A DNA stretch of 64,000 nt from Rhytidiadelphus loreus (GCA_947034895.1 OX344764.1:37760935-37824934); one strand, 5' to 3'; shown: positions 24,891 to 38,383, counted from the first letter of the stretch. Numbers and translations: made by a program. Notes: generated by a model from the letters alone, not told the origin.

Positions 24891-27422
24891 TGCAATCCTG
24901 CAATTTCATTAGGAGGGTGGTACTTCAATTTTGTTGAGGTTGTAGTCCTATGGCTGCAACCAACCACCTGTGCATTTGGTCGGGCACTATTGTCATGCTT
25001 GCATGCCAACTTAGTTGGACCCACCTTCAAATGGAGGATTTAGTGTTATGCCATTTCTCTTTCCTTCTTTACAATGGAAACACCCAAAACCTTCAATATA
25101 AGCAATTCAACATAGTTGGAGGCACCTTTTCCTAAAAATAATATTTTTGTAGTATTAGCAAGTGAAAATCATGAAATTTAAAAAAAAAATAGATTTTTCA
25201 AATGTGGTATGTAATTTCTATGATTTTCAAAGTGCCAACCCTCTAGACCACTAAAATTGTCACATAGGTGGACCCTAAATCAAAATCTACAAAAATGAGT
25301 AGTCAATGAATTAGATTTAAATATGTGTCCTTCAAATGCATCATTGAATTAAAATTAAGCATTTGAAGGACACATTCACAAAAGTCTAGGGTATAAGAAT
25401 GGAAACATGGACGCTTTTGGATGTTTCTACCTTAGGTTTAATGGGGCCAAAGTATCAAATTATGATGTTGTATTTGACATTTTTTTCAATACTAAAGTGT
25501 TTGGGAAGAAAATTTTAAAAATATGTTGTGGATGCCTATTTTTAAGGCCATTCCATCATGTGAATGCTTTGCCTTGTAGACAAGGATAGAGTCCAAAGTT
25601 GAAGGATGCCGGAATACTTGTCAATGTAGGCATTCTACTTTGTTAATAAATATTATTTATTCTATTTGAAAACAAAATAATACAAATATATCGTTTCAAA
25701 TGTGATATATATTTTTTTCTGGACTCGCAAATTGAATTCTTATGCTATATAATAGCTATAATTTTCTTAAAGAAAAGACTTTAATGGTGTTTAACAAGTA
25801 TTAAAAATGTTGTATTTGTTTATAGTGCCAAACCTACATTCATTTAATCTTTTCTAAATTCTCGGTTGGTAATTACACATACCATGTATTATATTAAAGT
25901 GTACTTTGATATTTACAAATTTGATCAAACACTTTTACATTTGAAGTTGTAAATACAAAATTAAATTGTATTTAGAAGCCATTTTGTTCCTTACAAAGGA
26001 TTGGTTGTATATTTTAGGATTCTAAAGTATTTTGGACTCTAAAATGTTAACTATTAAAGAACTTCAACACTCTAATGGGAAGACTAAAATGGAGATGAGT
26101 TTTGAATCACAAAGTGTGAATATGAATTCTTAACATTGAAAATTCTTAACCATCATTTTAAGATAGGAAAAACTTCTAATATTTAAAAAGTTGTCCCAAA
26201 ATGTGAATGTACCTTAAAATGGTTTCACCTTACAAAAAAAAATTCCAATAATTAATGTAGCTACATTGATTTATTCTATGTCATTGAATAACTAATAGTA
26301 ATACTAGTCAAACCTATGTATAGAGACAAAAACAAGAAACAAGGAAAATATGTTGATGACGAATCACAAGAATGCTCATCATAGGAATGTTCATCATGCT
26401 CTAGGTTTTCATCATAAATGTTGGATGAAATAATTGGAATATATTTCTCTCAAATGAAAACGTGATGGATTTTGTGACAAGAGCTGTAACGGGGTTGTAA
26501 CATAGTGTACTTGATATAATAGATTATAGAACTTCAAATAAGATAACCACCTAAACTTTTTCTACAACCAACCCCTAAATTTTCTTGCCTAAAATATTCT
26601 ACTTCTAATTGAGAACCTAAGATCTTCTAGGAATACACCTTTCTTTTTGCACTTAGTTTATTCATACGTTATTCAAAGTATGTATAGAAAGGGAATCTAA
26701 AATATTCTTTTGATTTTCAACAAGATCCAATAGAAATCAAGCAATTTAATAATAGAAAACAATGCTCAATTATTTATTCAAACACAAATAGAGCAAACTT
26801 CCACATTGTATCTAAATCAAAAAAGAATTCTTGAGTTTTCTAAAGCCAAAATTGCCCTTGACGAGTGTCATGGTGCTCTCACTTCAATGACAGTAGGAAA
26901 AACTGCATTTTAGGAACAACTTTGTTGTATTATCAAGCTAAAAGCAACCCAAAAGTTCAAGTCCAATGGATTCCAAAAGTTGGAAATGAAACTCCCCTTG
27001 TTTTTTACAAGCTTCCCTAAGAAAATTTGCTGACAATTCCCACAATTTCAATTCTCCTCTTGCAACTATTGCACACTTCCAAATAGAATTCGAAATTTTT
27101 GTCTTTTGTGCAGAGTTGGGCTGATTCTAGGTACTTGGAAGTCTATTCTTGGGTAGATTAATTTAGATTCTCCCGGGACATGAACTAAAAGTGAGCCATA
27201 AACTTGTTGCAATAAAGTTGTTCCAATAAATTAATTTTTTGAATTAATTTTTTTAAAGACTGACCGGGGCCCCCCTTTTGATTTATCGAGAAACTTTTCC
27301 ATCTCCCCTTTGCGCATTTCGGCCACGTCGTCAGAGCTAGTATGGACCAAGTGACTTAAAGCTTATTAGAGTTTCCTCGCTTCGTCAGTTTTGTGCAAGT
27401 TTCGCAGTTTTCGTCACTGGCT
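24891..27422. other. AT-rich intergenic DNA and rhomboid 5' flank
   Basis: No coding frame with protein-like features on either strand. The last ~150 bp are more GC-rich and probably hold the rhomboid promoter and 5' leader. Confidence 0.4.
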
Positions 27423-30400
27423 ATGGCGACCGGGATGCTGCGCTGCGCGGCCACAGCAGGTCCTGTCGCGATTCCACGACTCGCGCATTGTTCCAATCGA
27501 GGGCCGTGTGCGAATTCCGATGGCGCTTGGGTTTGCAAGCGATTCTCGAAACCGTCATTGCTGGAGCTCCAATCGCCTCTGCGTTCCCTCCTCCAGGTGA
27601 ACCTCTGCCATAGTCCGCTCTTTCATGTCGTTCGCATTCAATTTCCCTTCATGGAAACCCTTCATGTCGTGTCAGCATTGGGAATCTTAAAAATTTCCTT
27701 GGGATCAGGGTTTTGCACAGAGGGGCATTATGAATTAGGTAATAGTCAATTTGTGAGCTAATACGGTCTGTAATTGAGCTGCGCTTGAGTTTCGGAGAAA
27801 CGAGAGAGGTAGCGGCTCAATTACAGACCGCATTGGTTCACAGCATGGCAATTTCCATTCGTAGGCCAACAGCAGGAATTGGCCTTTAATCATGCCAATC
27901 TGGAAAAGACATCTGTAGTTATCCTGTGCTCTTCATCACCAATCCCATTATTTCTATACAACTCACGAAGAACCATGATTACGGTTTGTAATAAGGTTGC
28001 TCGGAGCCAATCCAAGCAAGCTACGTCGTCGAAATTCCTGCTGTTCGTCATTACGAGAATTCTCCTTGTAAGAATTGTAAAATGGTGCTCACCGGATTTT
28101 GTCTCAGTTGGTAAACTGCCGTACAGGCGTCTTCAAGTATGATCAATTGCAAATGACTGCTGACTTTGCAAGACAATCTTGATTGGGTCATCTTTGGATT
28201 GGGGTTTTGCGAAAAGCCGTTAGGAGACAAAACCCCTATCTGTGTAGATAGTGTGAGAATTGTCTTTACGGGATTTCCCTCGGTCGATAAACTGCCGTAT
28301 ACACGCTTTTCGTGGAGGTTTAGTTGCACTTGCCTGGTAATTTTGCTGTGATCGTATTTTGATCAACCATTCTCTGTGTTGTCAGGGGCAAAGGTTAGCA
28401 GTGAATATTGGGAAGGCGGTTCGCCCCTGTCGTCCTGTTACTCGAGGCATGGCGAAGGATTCCGATTCTAAGTTACAAGCTGCTAGGAGCAAAGATAAAG
28501 GTGCATTAATCTACACACAATGCATTCGATGAGTATGTATGCTCTAGTTTGTACTGTAGAATACCCGGAGGAGGAATTCCAGGATACTTTAGGGTCATGC
28601 CCGAAGCGTACTATTGGAGACCCCTGCAGATGGAATCCTGATGACTCTGATCCCGTCTTCAGAATGCTCATCGAAGACCCTCAAAAATCACAAACCCTCA
28701 AAAGCGGAGCATTAGGTTCTGATAGTGACCATTTAGGCCGTCCTGTTGAGTGTCTAATTAATTTTTTACAAGAGAATCCTCTTGAGAGTTGATTTTTTTA
28801 CCCTTTGGATATGAATACGCTAGGGTTCTATATTCTTCAGATAGTGATTTGTTGCCTTCCATACCCTATAGAGCGCTGGGTGCATGGCAGGTTTTCTGTA
28901 CTACTCCGGTCCTGATATCTGTTCCGCTTCGCTGCGTCTACTGACAAGATTCTAAACTTTGCGTCAATACTTTGATGATGCCCCTGGATTTGGGTAGTCA
29001 TGGTTCACTGATTGGGTCCAGGAATGGACAGGGAGTTTGACTCAATTGGAGCTTGAGTCATCGGGGAGCACAAAGAAGAAGGCCTCGTTCAATGGAATTT
29101 TTACCCTTCTGCTCATTAATTTCTTGGCATTTGCCGCCGATAACTGGCTTCAGGTGCGACTGTTGAACTTTGTGTACTTCAGAAGCAGAAGTTTTGTTGG
29201 AATCTCCTTTCTTTAATGTTTATTCGGGTCTACTACGTACTCGTGTATTATATTTCCAACATAGTGATTCATCCCGAAAGAACCCCCATGAGATTGACGA
29301 AGTTCTTAATGTTAAAGTTAATTGTTTTAGTCCTCATCGGATTCGGCATTACATTCATACAGTCCTCATTTTGGGTTTCGTTAGTGTCATTATTAAGTCA
29401 ACTTTAACATGGAATTACTTTAATATTATCTTTCTCTCGGGTTAATGTTCTATTGGATTAACATAAAGTTACCATTAATAACTTTGTCAATCTTAAAAGG
29501 GATTTTTTTTTCATATTCCTCCTTTGAAATACTTGGCCGTTGCTGCCAGGGGCTCTACCTGGCGGAATTAGGTTTGCGTAGTATTAGAGGAACCACTCAC
29601 TGTATTACCTGTAATTGATTCAAAGTGTGCGAAGCTTGGGATATTGCCTGACTCGTGAAAGACCTGGGATGGATGTAGCTGCCTTTTATGAGGTCTCTGT
29701 ATCTTTACCACGACTACCCTCGTTGGTATCAGTTTGTTACATCTACATTCATCCATGCGAGTTGGTACGTCTCTCTTTTCTTCATCATAAATTTGATTTG
29801 TATTACAGACGTTGTCTGATTAGAATCTGACTTTTTTGTTGCTTAATAGTGATTGGAATATCGATAGAAGCATGGTGCTATCAGAGTTGAAGTGTTGGAT
29901 ATGTGGTTGATGCAGAGAGCCGTTGTTTGTGACTGTCTCTAGTATACCCACATCTGCATCCTTGCTTTTGCAGGGCCCACCTTTCCAGCAACCTCTTCTT
30001 CTTGTACATATTTGGTACGTTTCTCCCTGCTTATCCCTCATTGTCTGAAACGTGATGAAATGTAACATCCTTCACGAGACCTTCATAGTCTATGTCGATT
30101 TTCCAGCTCCTTGGGACTTACTCTATAAACAGCTTCGTAATGAATTAGAAATTTCCAGTTCTCACATTCTTGTCCCTTGAAATGCCTCAAGGGGTTAGTG
30201 TATTCTCCCGTTTATTGGGCTTATTCATGTGCTTGTGTTGACAGGCAAGCTTGTGGAGGAAGAGGAAGGAAGCTTTGCCGTGTGGTTGTCTTATCTGGTT
30301 ACAGGTGTCGGAGCCAATTTGGTCTCATGGTTAATATTGCCCCGCACAGTTGTGTCAGTTGGCGCATCCGGGGCTGTATTTGGTCTGTTTGCTATCAGTG

Positions 30401-31362
30401 TGCTTGTCAAGGTATTTCTGGTTTTATGTTTTCTAATCTTTCAATCCTGTTGACCGTTTTTTATTTTCACAGTTTTTTTCAGTAATATCATGGTTGGTTA
30501 GTTACATTGATTTGTTTATAGAATATCTGATGTTTTTCTTTATTCGTTTGCAGCTGAGCTTTGATTGGCGCAAAATATTGGAGGTTTTGATCTTGGGGCA
30601 GTTCGTGGTGGAGAAGGTACTTGCTGACTTTCTTTGATACAATATTGTTCCTTGACCATGGACCTCACTGAGTTGAGCAGGCCAGCAGGGTACCAGTCTC
30701 TGGATATTGACGAAGAAGAGGCATGATGAGGGAATCACCTTCTTTTTTTCTTTTAAAAAAAATTATAATTGGGTTCCTAAAATAGCCAGGTAGCAGGGTT
30801 TAGAAATCTATCTGAGTGCAATTTTTTTTTGGGTCTCTACCCCAGAGAAACTGTCGAAGCAATGGTTGAGTAATGTAGAGAGATTATTTGCTCAAGGAAA
30901 TTGAGACGTGTTAAAAAGCAGTAGCAGTATGTTGAGCCCATCATTCCAAAGAAGGAATTGCTTATGTCCAATGGAATTGTTGATACATGGTTTTAGGAAG
31001 AGTGCCATTCTAAGATTGTGGAATTCGGTTTTTGAACTTCTCAATTAGAGGAGGATTATATTGAAGATTTTAATGAGGACTACATGGAAAGAAACATATG
31101 CAAACTACACGTTTCTTGCAAATTAGCCACTTGTTTGTTTGTGAAGTTGTAGAATATAATTTCTCATTCGTCATTGGAATTCTCATCTACTGTGTAGGTC
31201 ATGGAAGCAGCGCAAGCTTCAACGCAGTTGGCCGGGAAGACGTATATGGGAGCGGCGAACATCAATCACATCGCCCATTTATCAGGAGCTCTTGTGGGGG
31301 TGGCCCTCATTTGGTTGCTGAACGGAATTGCACATCTGGGAGATAAGTCGTCAAGCAAATGA
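27423..31362 (+). CDS. Chloroplast-type rhomboid serine protease, RBL11-like, 8 exons, 310 aa
   Basis: Exons: 27423-27596, 28386-28500, 29032-29153, 29679-29764, 29974-30014, 30245-30411, 30554-30616, 31198-31362; phases agree (ending 0,1,0,2,1,0,0). The ATG at 27423 begins a Ser/Ala/Arg-rich N-terminus (~95 residues, few acids) typical of a plastid transit peptide. The rhomboid core follows: first helix FTLLLINFLAFAADNW, a conserved LYLYH loop, H168 and N172 in AHLSSNLFFLYIF, then KLVEEEEG. The GASG motif carries catalytic Ser221; IAHLSG carries catalytic His283. The active site is therefore complete. It most resembles Arabidopsis plastid rhomboid RBL11 (At5g25752), an intramembrane protease of the chloroplast envelope. 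The acceptor of exon 3 is chosen because the nearer AG would put a stop in frame. Confidence 0.92.
27751..27843 (+). repeat. Hairpin in rhomboid intron 1
   Basis: Arms 27751-27783 and 27811-27843 are inverted, with a perfect core CGGTCTGTAATTGAGC, and are separated by ~27 nt. It lies in the sense strand of the 789 bp first intron. Confidence 0.7.
28060..28320 (+). repeat. Diverged tandem duplication in rhomboid intron 1
   Basis: Two copies share GAATT(C/G)T, a GGATTT block, then TCRGTYG(G/A)TAAACTGCCGTA (near 28115 and 28290) with a TCTTC/TTTTC tail. Offset is about 175 bp. Confidence 0.5.
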
Positions 31363-32505
31363 ACCGTCCCACTGGACAACTTTTATTTGGTACACGGTAC
31401 CAATCCAAGTTTGCAATTAGGGTGGCTAAATCGTGCGACAGGTTTGAATTTAACCCCAAGTGTCCTCAGGCTTTGGGCGAGCATCCCTGAAATTACAAAG
31501 CTTTAGGTAGACGTCTTATAAATGGAGAATTTTTGAATTCACCTTTTCACGATGATTTGAAAACCAATAGGAAGTTGTGCTTTTGCTTATATGGCATGGA
31601 AAGAAAGGCTTACTGCCTTGTCATGAAAAATGAAACGAGAGCATGAAAATTTGACAAAGGCTGTTGAGCACTACTTCCCACATGAGCTTCTGTTGTCCTT
31701 ATCATTGCATCACTAATTCTTGAATTGAGTCGTAACATTCTTCAGCCATAAGTAATGCTACCTCGCTTTTTATATATACAGATGCCTATCATATTGCACA
31801 GTGTAAGTATTCTGCTTCGTTCAACAGTCACTCATATGCAACTATGGGTATCATGTATAAATTTTAACATCCTTCAACGTTCTATCCATTTTGTGTATCT
31901 TTGTATTTTGTGAAGGTAGGGAGGATCTGTATCATGGATATCTAAGATTCCAATGCTAGCCAATTCCAAGGTGTCTCTATTTGTTTGGTTTCCGTACATG
32001 CAATTGATAACCCTGAAAGGTCCGAAAGCCCCTTCTGACTGTATTTTTTGCTTGCATATTTGGGTTCTGTATTTTGATATGCGATTGCATTATCATATAT
32101 GAAGCAGCTTTTAGCGACTCAACTTGTCTTTGGAACATATCTGTGCGGTCTCTGAAAATCAACGATTTACTGTTCTCCAGTTGCTCTACTCGTTCGTATT
32201 CTGGCACTGAATTTCTACCTCGAATGTGTGAAACCTTTCCAAACCTTTTAATCAACATAATTAACACTAAATAATAACTCAGAGTGGAATTGAGTTTGAC
32301 GAGCAAGATGCCTAGAGTAGTGCACATGCACAGACACAACCAGAGAATCAAACGAGATGTCGAGAAAAAAAACACCCGTAAGAAACGGGCTGTATCAAAC
32401 TATACAGGCTACTGGTTACAGTGTACAGTACAGTGCAAGGATGACTCATTCGCTACGTTCAAAGAAAGGCCAAATTTCAAAACTGCTGCCATTTGTGAAA
32501 TTAGG
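31363..32505. other. Rhomboid and LEA_2 convergent 3' flanks
   Basis: The rhomboid gene (+) and the LEA_2 gene (-) converge here. AT-rich, no coding frame with recognisable features. Confidence 0.4.
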
Positions 32506-34569
32506 CTACCGTATATGCCAATCTGCACCCATTTCTAACTTGGCCCTATTTTCCTGATCCAAGATATCAAAGAAGATGGGATCCACCTTGAGGTCACTGT
32601 CCACGTGCACCTGCCATATAAACCACTAGCGTGAATGACGAGAATGAGATAATAATGAGTCATATGGAGCCAAAATAAATGAGGTGATGCAAAACAATTG
32701 CTCTGTACTGAATACTAAAAGTAGAGAAACGAAGAAACTAAGAACTTCTGGCCGCGCAATCCTCAGTTTTGAAAATCAATGCAAGATACACCGAGACAAA
32801 AATTTCTGAAAAAGCTCACTCGCTTGGTTGGCACATGGATAACGTGGCTTCATACCTGAAATGGATGCCTCCACTTCCATACTAACGATTCCCCGCAAAT
32901 GGTGACAACCGAGTGGAGCATCATCTCGCGCTTGGTAATGTCGCAAAAAAATTCCTTGATATGGTTTGTCAATTCAAGACCGTCCATCTTGCAAGGCAAT
33001 GCCATTGTCGTGGCGGATAAGGCTTCTTGATCTCCAGCAGGAACCTTCAAGCCACAAAAAAATTTGATGAACTATAGCTTACAACTAAAATGCTACCAAG
33101 CCAAAGTGCAGGAACTGGTGCTGGAATAAACCCATTCTCCTGGTGCGGGAAAACTTCATTCAGTTAGAGCAAACGAAAACAAAGAAAATGAACCAATGCA
33201 ACTCATTATAGCACCATCACAAACATAAGTCAACGTATCTGAACCGAGAAGAAACTTCAGGTAAGCTTCTAAATCCTCGCATTGAAGAGTAACTAAATAA
33301 TATCAATGCAGGATTTTGAAGCTGATGTGCCACGGCCAAGGAGGATTTGAACCCGTAATGCCAACCCTTATCAATTGTTTGTACAACCCACTAAAGACTT
33401 TCTTCTAGTAGATGTGCAACCAATGAAATTCAAGTGCACAAACTTAACCTCAAGCTCAAAGTACTGAATATTTGAAGTTTGAAACTTCATAATTTAGCAT
33501 ATAGAGAATCCATAGCGGAAAATTGGAGGATACGACAAATACAACAATGATATCAAAGGTCCTATAGTTTGAATTTGCATATTAGGTACCCGAAATGGAA
33601 TTTTGGAAGGATTGGATTTTGGCTCTGCCTTAAAAAAGAAACTATACTGGTTTGAAACCATCAACTTCGCTTTGAAGAACATGAGGAAGTCTCATAAGGA
33701 AGTCCGCCCCCTTGCAAGGCAGGGAGATTACTTTACAAAGCAGAAGACTTAGAAACTACTTGGAACCATTTTTTATGTATTACACCACTCTGAAAGCACC
33801 CCAGATGCATTGACATTATGCTTGGTAAGGGCAATCAAGTCCCACGGTTGTCAAGATTTATTTGCAAATTGGAACCTTGCTTGTGACCAACTTGTGAATC
33901 ATTTATGATAGCTAAACCCTTCATTGTCATCACCTGTCCATTTCCTGCGAAAGGGCACATAACAGGGGAAGAACAAAGAAAGCTCACCTTAGCTTGCCCA
34001 AGCAAGGAACCACGATAGTAGATGTCCATGATAGCTTCAGTGAACACAATAGGCGACACATTCGGATTCGTCGAGTTAACGTGCAGAGTGAGCGAGATAT
34101 CCACAACAGCAATCAACAACGGCGAATCGGTACAAAACCGAAGGTTGAAACCATCAAGTGTGATGAGCTCCACTGTAAACGCCGGATCCCGAGGCCGAAT
34201 CGAGTACATCCACAAAGCCACGCTACCCAAAGCTCCAACGGCCACGGCGGCTATGGCCCCCACCTTCATCCCTCGGCTGGTCCGCTTCTGCAGCGGTGTC
34301 ACGATCACTACCTCCTCGTCTACGCGATTTCCACTCAAATCCGCTTCGTCGCCAGCTTCGGAGGTTGTTTTCGTTCTCGACTTCGTCCGAGGCCGCCATG
34401 GCATACCTTCTTCATTTTCTCCATCCTGCTCAAGATCGACGGACGCAACCTGACTCGGGGACGACGCTTCGACGCGGGAAATTTTCAAAGAAGAATCGGA
34501 GATGATACTTGGTTTTATGCTCTTTCCTCCCGCGGGAACAAATCCTGCCTTTCTTGGAAGATCCTCCAT
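32506..34569 (-). CDS. LEA_2-domain (NDR1/HIN1-like) single-pass membrane protein, 3 exons, 291 aa
   Basis: Exons on the minus strand: 34569-33988, 33044-32856, 32610-32506, all phase 0. The start is the ATG at 34569; an in-frame TTG five codons upstream is not a start. The cytosolic-type N-terminus (~100 aa) is Ser/Lys/Glu-rich. A helix at about 103-123 (GAIAAVAVGALGSVALWMY) is followed by RPRDPAFTV and the beta-rich LEA_2 segment ISLTLHVNSTNPNVSPI, then YYRGSLLGQAKVPAG. The last exon carries VDSDLKVDPIFFDILDQEN. The architecture fits plant LEA_2/NHL proteins, which sit in endomembranes or plasma membrane and are linked to stress or defence. The specific role is unknown. Intron 1 is 943 bp. 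Confidence 0.88.
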
Positions 34570-35387
34570 CGTGTGCAAATCCAATCACCGTCTACTTCCT
34601 CGAGTTTCCACAACAGAGCTTCTACCGCTAGAGAAGACTAGAGAGAAAGAGAGAGAATATAAAACGTCAATGTCCAGCACAAATAACTTCCTCACAACAC
34701 AACCAAATTCAGCAAGTGACGACTCAATCTTCCAGCAGCTTTTCCATGCTTTCCAAAATTGCCAATGGAAGCAAAAGCGGTGAGCATGAACTCTCAAGGC
34801 GTCCCAAAAGATGCACGTCCAATCAATCCCCTTCCACAGTCCTCTCTATTCAAACGAGTTTCTCGCCAAGAACAGAGCTTCTACTGCTAGAGAAGCAGAG
34901 CTAATCTCAAACGCCAAATTCCAAATCGGAGAATTAAACTAACTTCTTCAAAAAAAAAAAAGAGTCCAGCAATTGTCCACTCAATCTTATAGCGAATTGT
35001 CCACCCTCTCCAAACTAACAAATCAAAATTGCAAATGGAAGCAAAATTAATGAGGCGAAACTCCCCAGCAACGGGAAATCTCTCCACAGAGAATGGTTTT
35101 CTTCACCAAAACAAATCTCGCATTGCCCTCATGCTTGTCGCAATTGCAACCAATTTCCCCGACGGTGGGAAGTCGAACGATTCGTGACAGCAATTGCGAG
35201 CTAACAAGCCCAAGTGACAAACCCTAAGAACACCTGGCCCACAATTGAATAGCAAGACGCGGATGAGGATCATCAGAAGCTCTGTGTTGGTGGCCACTTG
35301 TCTGCTCCTCAACTCGCTTCGATCCTGTCGCCGGAGCCGCGACGAGATCGCACGCCGTTCGCGTGACCCAAATTATAAAAAAATTAG
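34570..35387. other. LEA_2 5' flank
   Basis: Presumed promoter and leader of the LEA_2 gene, with several short purine-rich tracts. Small frames here have no supporting features. Confidence 0.4.
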
Positions 35388-35389
35388 TA

Positions 35390-36113
35390 CAGTCGAACCT
35401 GGATAAGTGTTACCTCGATAAGTGTTAAAACTCTATATGTGTTATGGAGATTTTCGCTCCCTTCAAATTAAGACTAGTAAGTGTTATGTGTTAAGTGTTA
35501 CGCAATGTCGCGCTCCCGACTTTGTTAATTTTACCTCAATAAGTGATAAGTTTCCAAAAAAAGGCTTTTCGTAAGAGCCATCGCTTGGGGGGAGATAATT
35601 TTGAGGTAAAGTAATAGTTCTTAGTTGCAAAGTGACTCTAGATGTCCATTCTAGAAACAAACTAATAGGTAGAATGATGTATTTTTAAGCTCATAAAGTA
35701 AAAGATAAGTGTATTTTTAAGCTCATAAAGTAAAAGATAAGTGTACTTTTAAGTTTATAAACCCAAACTTTGAAGAAGTTTTTGGAGCGAAGACCTAATG
35801 ACACCATGTTATCTATTAGGAATATTGAAGCACTAGAGAAAGAAGTACAATCTTGGCGTGTAGTAGAAACTCGCCAAAGTACTATTGATTCATTCTTTCG
35901 ACGGACTTACATGAATAATGAATCAATATTTTGTAATTTCATCCATTTTTTCTATAAATGTTATGTATTTACCTTTTTAATTCTTCTAAGTGTTGTTTTT
36001 TATAAGTGTTACAAATCATCGGCATCACCCTCTATAAGTGTTATGTGTTACTAGTGTCTAAGTGTTAACTAAAAGGATGCTCCCAACCCCTAACACTTAT
36101 CGAGGTTCGACTG
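35390..36113. mobile_element. pogo/Tigger-type (Tc1/mariner) transposon remnant, 724 bp
   Basis: The ends are CAGTCGAACCTGGATAAGTG and CACTTATCGAGGTTCGACTG, inverted with one mismatch, flanked by TA at 35388-35389 and 36114-36115. Sub-terminal AAGTGTTA motifs recur at both ends. An internal ~32 bp direct repeat lies near 35677-35745. Most of the transposase is missing. Confidence 0.9.
35770..35910 (+). pseudogene. C-terminal remnant of a pogo/Tigger-like transposase
   Basis: The frame reads a charged helix then RQSTIDSFF, the short Q-S/T-T-I-x-x-F-F tail common at the C-terminus of Tigger/CENP-B-like transposases. The DDE core and helix-turn-helix are absent, so this is a fragment inside the 724 bp remnant. 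The frame continues to 36054 into non-conserved sequence. Confidence 0.65.
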
Positions 36114-36115
36114 TA

Positions 36116-37502
36116 TAGAAATTAGAGTGTAGCAGATTTAGTGTGTAAAAAAGATTTGAAATCTGAATAATGATTTTCTTTTCCCACGTAAAGAAGTTGC
36201 CAAAAATTGGGCTGCAACCAAAAAAAATGTATGATAGGGTGCGTGAAACCCTTAATTGAGACATTTCTTCTTGGGGACTAAATATCACAAGCTTTTAACG
36301 AATATTGTGATGTTGCTACAAACCCACATGAAATATAAGGAGGGAAATGAAAATATTTAGCTGAATTTTACAGCAAATTGTTGATAGTTTTGTGGTTAAT
36401 TGCTAGAAATTGAAATGTTGTTATCCAAACATAAAAAAATAAATTCCTTGTGCAAAATTAATAACCATGACCTCACTATTGGAGCTACCTAAGTGAAAAT
36501 CAAACAACGAATTAGGAAAAGAATAAAGTAATGGCAATAATTGGACACTCTTCTAGTCTTCTTGTGTATTGTATGTACAAGACTTGGCCTTGGTTAGGCA
36601 AGAATTGGAAGAGTCACCATGCAAGTAACAAAATATTTAAGAAAAAATTGGACGATGTGCAACTATAAGTCTTTTCATCTCTGGAAATAAGGAGGGAAAT
36701 GAAGAAGATTTTTCAAAAACATAGTGATACAACCCATTTTAGAGTATTTAGGAGGTATCCTCATATAAAGTAATTTTTTGTGTCATGCCAGTGTTGAGAC
36801 TATATTTCATATTCACATACTTTTGCCTTGGTGAATTGGTTGACTTATATTGAAAGGATTTGCTTCCAATATATTTCACTTTTTTGTTGATTTAAGAAGT
36901 CTAGGTTTATTAACACCTAATGATTGGGTTATTATATGTGCAACTATTTTTGTTGTCATTCATAGAAGTCCACTGCAAAAAAGAGGGGCAAGTCTATGGT
37001 CAAAAATGATTTCTAGATAGATGTTCTAAAGATGGTCACAACATGAATGGCAAGATGGATAATAGACCTTCAAAGCGGATAATGGAACAATCTTCCAATG
37101 AGGAGGTTGTTGTAGAAAAGGTTGATTTTGAAAAGCTTCCTATTCTCTATTGTATTCTTATGGTATGTTTCTCTTTCTACCTCTAGCAATAAAACACTAT
37201 ATTCATTAAAATGGGAGATTTCTAGTGAAATGAGAGCTTGGCAGTCACTAGAAATCATAAACTTAAGAGAAGTCAGTATTAAATATAAGTAAATCAGCAA
37301 TACAATGACCCCTAAAACACATATTGAAGTGCTATATTTAGAAATTAGAAGCATATATAATAATTCCTATATATTATATGATCATTGAATCCACAAATTT
37401 ATAGGATGTATACACTTTCCTTGTCAAAATACATGCACTGACCCGCTACGGCATCCACAGACATCATAAAGTAGAAATGAAGGTCTCCAAATCAACTAAT
37501 TC
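36116..37502. other. AT-rich intergenic DNA, no gene seen
   Basis: No protein-like frame on either strand; the 94-codon minus frame at 37070-37354 is low-complexity and unsupported. Confidence 0.4.
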
Positions 37503-37697
37503 CATAGCAGAGGCGAACCGAAAGAAGCAAAAATACAAGATTCCATAGAAACAATTGCCTGACATGACGATTGAGAGTGACCCTCAAACATTGCGTTGTG
37601 TGCAGCGCAAGGAGTGAGCGTCATTCTCAATCACCATGCCGGCAATTGTTTGTATGGACTCTCCTATTTTTGCTTCCTCCAGTTCGCCTTCACTATA
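37503..37697. repeat. Long imperfect hairpin 1 (arms ~80 nt)
   Basis: 37503-37585 pairs with 37614-37697 at roughly 80 percent identity; conserved paired blocks include AGGCGAAC, AAGCAAAAATA, ACAATTGCC and GATTGAGA. The loop is about 30 nt. It could be a MIRNA-like precursor or an inverted duplication. Confidence 0.75.
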
Positions 37698-37874
37698 GAA
37701 CTAACTCATTCGAAGGCCTACATGACCCCTTCAATCATTAGATGCTCTCTCCCAAGATCCTTTCTACAAAGTCTCCAAGTACCGAGTGTTATATGCACTT
37801 CTTGTGTACAACTATATGTACTAGTGATGCCTAGCGTCACTCTACTGGCAGTGAAGGACCACATCGACTCCAAC

Positions 37875-38140
37875 TGTGTTGGCCTTGTGAGTAGAAGTTT
37901 CAAACGACGGGGCCAAGGTTATTGGAGAAGGAACTGGACGATGGTCCCCGACATAGATGTAAGCAACAAAATCATAGAACCGAAAACATGAAGGCGCCAC
38001 TCTGGAACTCTTAAGAGCGACGCCTAGATGTTTAGGTCTCTACAGTTTTTGTGCTCAGATGTATGTTAGAGGCCATTGTCCAGTTCCTTCTCCTATATCC
38101 ACGATCTCATTGTTTGGAACTCCTACTCACAAGGCCATCA
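37875..38140. repeat. Long imperfect hairpin 2 (arms ~80 nt)
   Basis: 37880-37960 pairs with 38060-38140; the best blocks are GGCCTTGTGAGTAG and GGAGAAGGAACTGGAC. The loop is about 100 nt. Different sequence from hairpin 1, 180 bp away. Confidence 0.7.
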
Positions 38141-38383
38141 CAATCGAAGAAAACAAGGAACCTAGACTACCAAATCTGTCAAAATTGAATAGATTGCATA
38201 GAATGGCATCAATGCAATCCCCAGGCATCATGTTTTTTACGTGAGTTGGATTGTCTCTACCTACGCCGATTACACTCTATATATGCTTCCCGACTATGTA
38301 AGTGGCCGTCTGTCACAACTAAGAACCATTCAAAAATAGTTGACCATGTCCTTTATACAATATACAATTATCACAAAGAACAA

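Noticed and set aside
33343..33400. Possible minus-strand tRNA (GGGTTCAAATCC B box)
   Set aside because: No matching A box or acceptor stem; lies in LEA_2 intron 1 and is at most a SINE relic.
33994..34641. Long plus-strand frames of 215 and 143 codons
   Set aside because: Antisense to exon 1 of the LEA_2 gene, whose membrane helix and conserved motifs identify the true strand.
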